Positions 62,625 to 64,000 of a stretch of 64,000 nucleotides of DNA are shown piece by piece. Positions within the stretch are counted from its first letter, which is position 1; each line of letters starts with the position of its first letter. The position numbers and the translations under genes are program-made. The notes below the pieces were generated by a model. That model had not been told where the DNA came from. It worked only from the letters and a program-made list of their open reading frames with translations, and did no database searches. The stretch spans positions 1 to 64,000 of the forward strand of contig JAFWPH010000055.1 in assembly GCA_017509605.1 (NCBI GenBank), in the 5' to 3' direction. The stretch is from Bacteroidaceae bacterium. Lineage in GTDB: Bacteria > Bacteroidota > Bacteroidia > Bacteroidales > Bacteroidaceae.

Positions 62625-63173
62625 ATGCAGACAGAAAAGCAGATTGTGGAATCCGTGAAGAAGGGTGAGCGCAAAGGGCAGGACGAGTTGGTCAGCCGTT
62701 TCGCCGCTCCCGTCTTCGCCATGATAGCGAGGCAGGTTCCCGATATGATGGATGCTCAGGAGCTGCTTCAAGACACCTTCCTCAAAGCCTTCCGTTATAT
62801 TGGCCATTTTGACGGCTATCAGTCTTCCCTCTCCACCTGGTTATGCCGGATTGCCTACCAACAGACGATAGATTTTCTGAAACGCCATCGACCCTTTGTG
62901 ATATCAATGGAAGACAGTTCGGTCTGGCAGACAGATATCAGCAATGAGGAACTGGAAGCAGAACTCTCCACAGGCAACGAACAACGCATCGAACAGTTGC
63001 AAGCACAGATGGAACAGTTGCCCCACGAAGAAAGGATGCTGCTCACACTCTACTACTTCGACGACCGCCCGCTCACCGAGATAGCCTTTATCACAGGCAT
63101 CGACTCGAAAGCACTGGCCAGCCGACTCTACCGAATCAGAAAGAAACTCTATAAGAAACTTACAGCGATATGA
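62625..63173 (+). CDS. ECF-type RNA polymerase sigma factor
   Basis: A 182-residue sigma-70 family factor of the extracytoplasmic-function class. Region 2 includes RQVPDMMDAQELLQDTFLKAF and LSTWLCRIAYQQTIDFLKR; region 4 is LPHEERMLLTLYYFDDRPLTEIAFITGIDSKALASRLYRIRKKL. The linker between them is as short as usual for ECF factors. The ATG at 62625 directly follows a GTG that could also start it. Its stop overlaps the ATG of the next gene by 4 nt, the common arrangement with an anti-sigma gene. Confidence 0.93.
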   Translation: MQTEKQIVESVKKGERKGQDELVSRFAAPVFAMIARQVPDMMDAQELLQDTFLKAFRYIGHFDGYQSSLSTWLCRIAYQQTIDFLKRHRPFVISMEDSSVWQTDISNEELEAELSTGNEQRIEQLQAQMEQLPHEERMLLTLYYFDDRPLTEIAFITGIDSKALASRLYRIRKKLYKKLTAI

Positions 63174-63823
63174 ACAAACCGAAAGATACAGACCTGCGCG
63201 AAGCCATGCGCCGCATGTACGCCGACACGCCCCAATTGCCATCCGATTTCATGGAAAGGATGCATCAAGCACGGGAGAAGGAAAACAAACGACGGACACT
63301 CCGACGTTGGTTATACCCGATATCCATCGGTGCTGTAGCCGCCAGCCTGCTGCTGTTGTTCTTTTTCAACCATAGTGGAGACCAACCCACGGAACGGCCT
63401 TTGGTAGCCAAGCAGAAAACAGAGGCAACTCAGCCGAACAACGTAAAAGAGGCAACGCAGCCGAACAACGTAAAAGAGGAACCACAGCAAGCCGTTGAAG
63501 ACACACAAACGGCAACAGAAGTGGTGAGGCAGAACGCTACAGTCGAGCACATAGAAAAAGCGCAAGTCGTCCAACACAAACCGGTGAAAAAGGCTAAGAA
63601 GAGGAATAAGACGATACCTCAAGTACAACAGGAAGAACAGCATGTTGCCCTCACTGAAAGCCAAAGCCAAGAAGCCTCACCAGCAGCCGACGAACCTGTC
63701 ATAGCACCCGTTCACTACGCTTCACCCGACCCATACCTTACGATGGCCTCCCAGGTACAGGATATCAGAACACGAGGCGAACGCCTGCATAAGGAAGTGG
63801 CATTACTCATGGATAACCTATAA
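63170..63823 (+). CDS. Putative anti-sigma factor, single-pass membrane protein
   Basis: A 217-residue protein. The N-terminal about 45 residues (LREAMRRMYADTPQLPSDFMERM) are helical and cytoplasmic, followed by one membrane helix (about 49-65, ISIGAVAASLLLLFFF). The outside part is Q/E/T/K-rich with a duplicated ATQPNNVKE unit and ends with a PYLTMASQVQDIRTRG helix. Overlap with the sigma gene (ATGA) supports an anti-sigma role, but no zinc-finger HXXXCXXC motif is seen. Sequence alone does not prove it. Confidence 0.7.
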   Translation: MNKPKDTDLREAMRRMYADTPQLPSDFMERMHQAREKENKRRTLRRWLYPISIGAVAASLLLLFFFNHSGDQPTERPLVAKQKTEATQPNNVKEATQPNNVKEEPQQAVEDTQTATEVVRQNATVEHIEKAQVVQHKPVKKAKKRNKTIPQVQQEEQHVALTESQSQEASPAADEPVIAPVHYASPDPYLTMASQVQDIRTRGERLHKEVALLMDNL

Positions 63824-63847
63824 AAACATGGATAACCTATAAAAACA
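63811..63847. repeat. Tandem 18-bp duplication over a stop codon
   Basis: CATGGATAACCTATAAAA-type sequence occurs twice in a row. The first copy contains the stop codon of the anti-sigma-like gene; the second lies just before the next gene, and is untranslated. Confidence 0.7.
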
Positions 63848-63858
63848 GAATAAGAACG

Positions 63859-64000
63859 ATGAAAAAGTTTCTCACCATCATGCTGCTGGCAACGTTGTCT
63901 GCCACAGCCCATAGCCAGGAAGCCAACGAACGTCTCCACCAGTTGGAAACCTACCTAAAGGAATTGGAGTATGGCGTCAGCCATGAACAATCCAACACTC
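63859..64000 (+). CDS. Secreted hypothetical protein, cut by the window end
   Basis: The first 47 codons are visible. They begin MKKFLTIMLLATLSATAHSQ, a signal peptide, then a helical part (NERLHQLETYLKELE). The gene is probably the third of the sigma/anti-sigma operon, 35 nt after the second. Nothing can be said of its function. Confidence 0.7.
   Translation, partial: MKKFLTIMLLATLSATAHSQEANERLHQLETYLKELEYGVSHEQSNT

Overview
The window looks like a chromosomal segment of a Bacteroidales gut or rumen commensal, most likely Prevotella/Segatella-like. Evidence: Bacteroidetes-type promoters (TTTG, about 20 nt, TAnnTTTG), a hybrid two-component system, BspA-type leucine-rich repeat proteins, secreted enzymes with short C-terminal tails of the type-IX-sorting style, a 29-residue COX24-like ribosomal protein next to HU and RNase G, and a type A RNase P RNA. 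Taxonomy is inferred from gene content only.

1-18 kb: a 5'-truncated N-formylglutamate amidohydrolase-like gene, a BspA-like surface protein with a small partner ORF, two P-loop ATPases (one without the Walker A lysine), rnpB, a TolC/MacA/MacB-type efflux gene set, a TrpB2-type tryptophan synthase beta chain, and a PH-domain membrane protein. The gaps between these genes carry a dense, mosaic family of intergenic repeats: 7-nt tandem tracts, two hairpin modules and an AT-rich module. The repeats lie even inside the efflux gene set and stop abruptly before the HU gene.

18-31.9 kb: HU, the COX24-like protein and RNase G (with a long hairpin in its leader), a GH5 glycanase lipoprotein, a methyltransferase, a hybrid two-component sensor/regulator beside a secreted HEXXH metallopeptidase, tRNA-His, and small secreted and oxidoreductase genes.

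32-45.8 kb: a fucose-use locus. A probable minus-strand operon encodes an aldo/keto reductase, an amidohydrolase (lactonase-like), L-fucose isomerase, FucP permease, a zinc alcohol dehydrogenase, a mutarotase and a GH29 alpha-L-fucosidase. An AraC-type regulator lies upstream of it, divergent from a 1371-residue GH29 fucosidase with three copies of an accessory domain. Surface fucosidases would release fucose, FucP import it, and both isomerase and dehydrogenase/lactonase entry routes are encoded.

45.9-62.2 kb: the most unusual part. Thirteen co-directional minus-strand genes encode a protein of unknown family, a coiled-coil protein, an NrdG-like radical SAM protein, a long coiled-coil protein, a double AAA+ ATPase fused to a trypsin-like protease, a zinc-ribbon membrane protein, a coiled-coil lipoprotein, a PIN-domain protein, a zinc-ribbon/coiled-coil/FHA-like protein, a VWA protein, a PP2C phosphatase, a zinc-ribbon multipass membrane protein and a kinase with zinc ribbon, ending with a zinc-ribbon/WG-repeat membrane protein (14 genes counting the last, which has a longer leader). 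The VWA-PP2C-kinase core matches the TerY-P triad arrangement. The whole reads as a membrane-linked phospho-signalling, ATPase and protease system, perhaps for stress response or phage defence; its function is inferred only.

62.6-64 kb: an ECF sigma factor, a putative anti-sigma partner and the start of a secreted protein running off the window.
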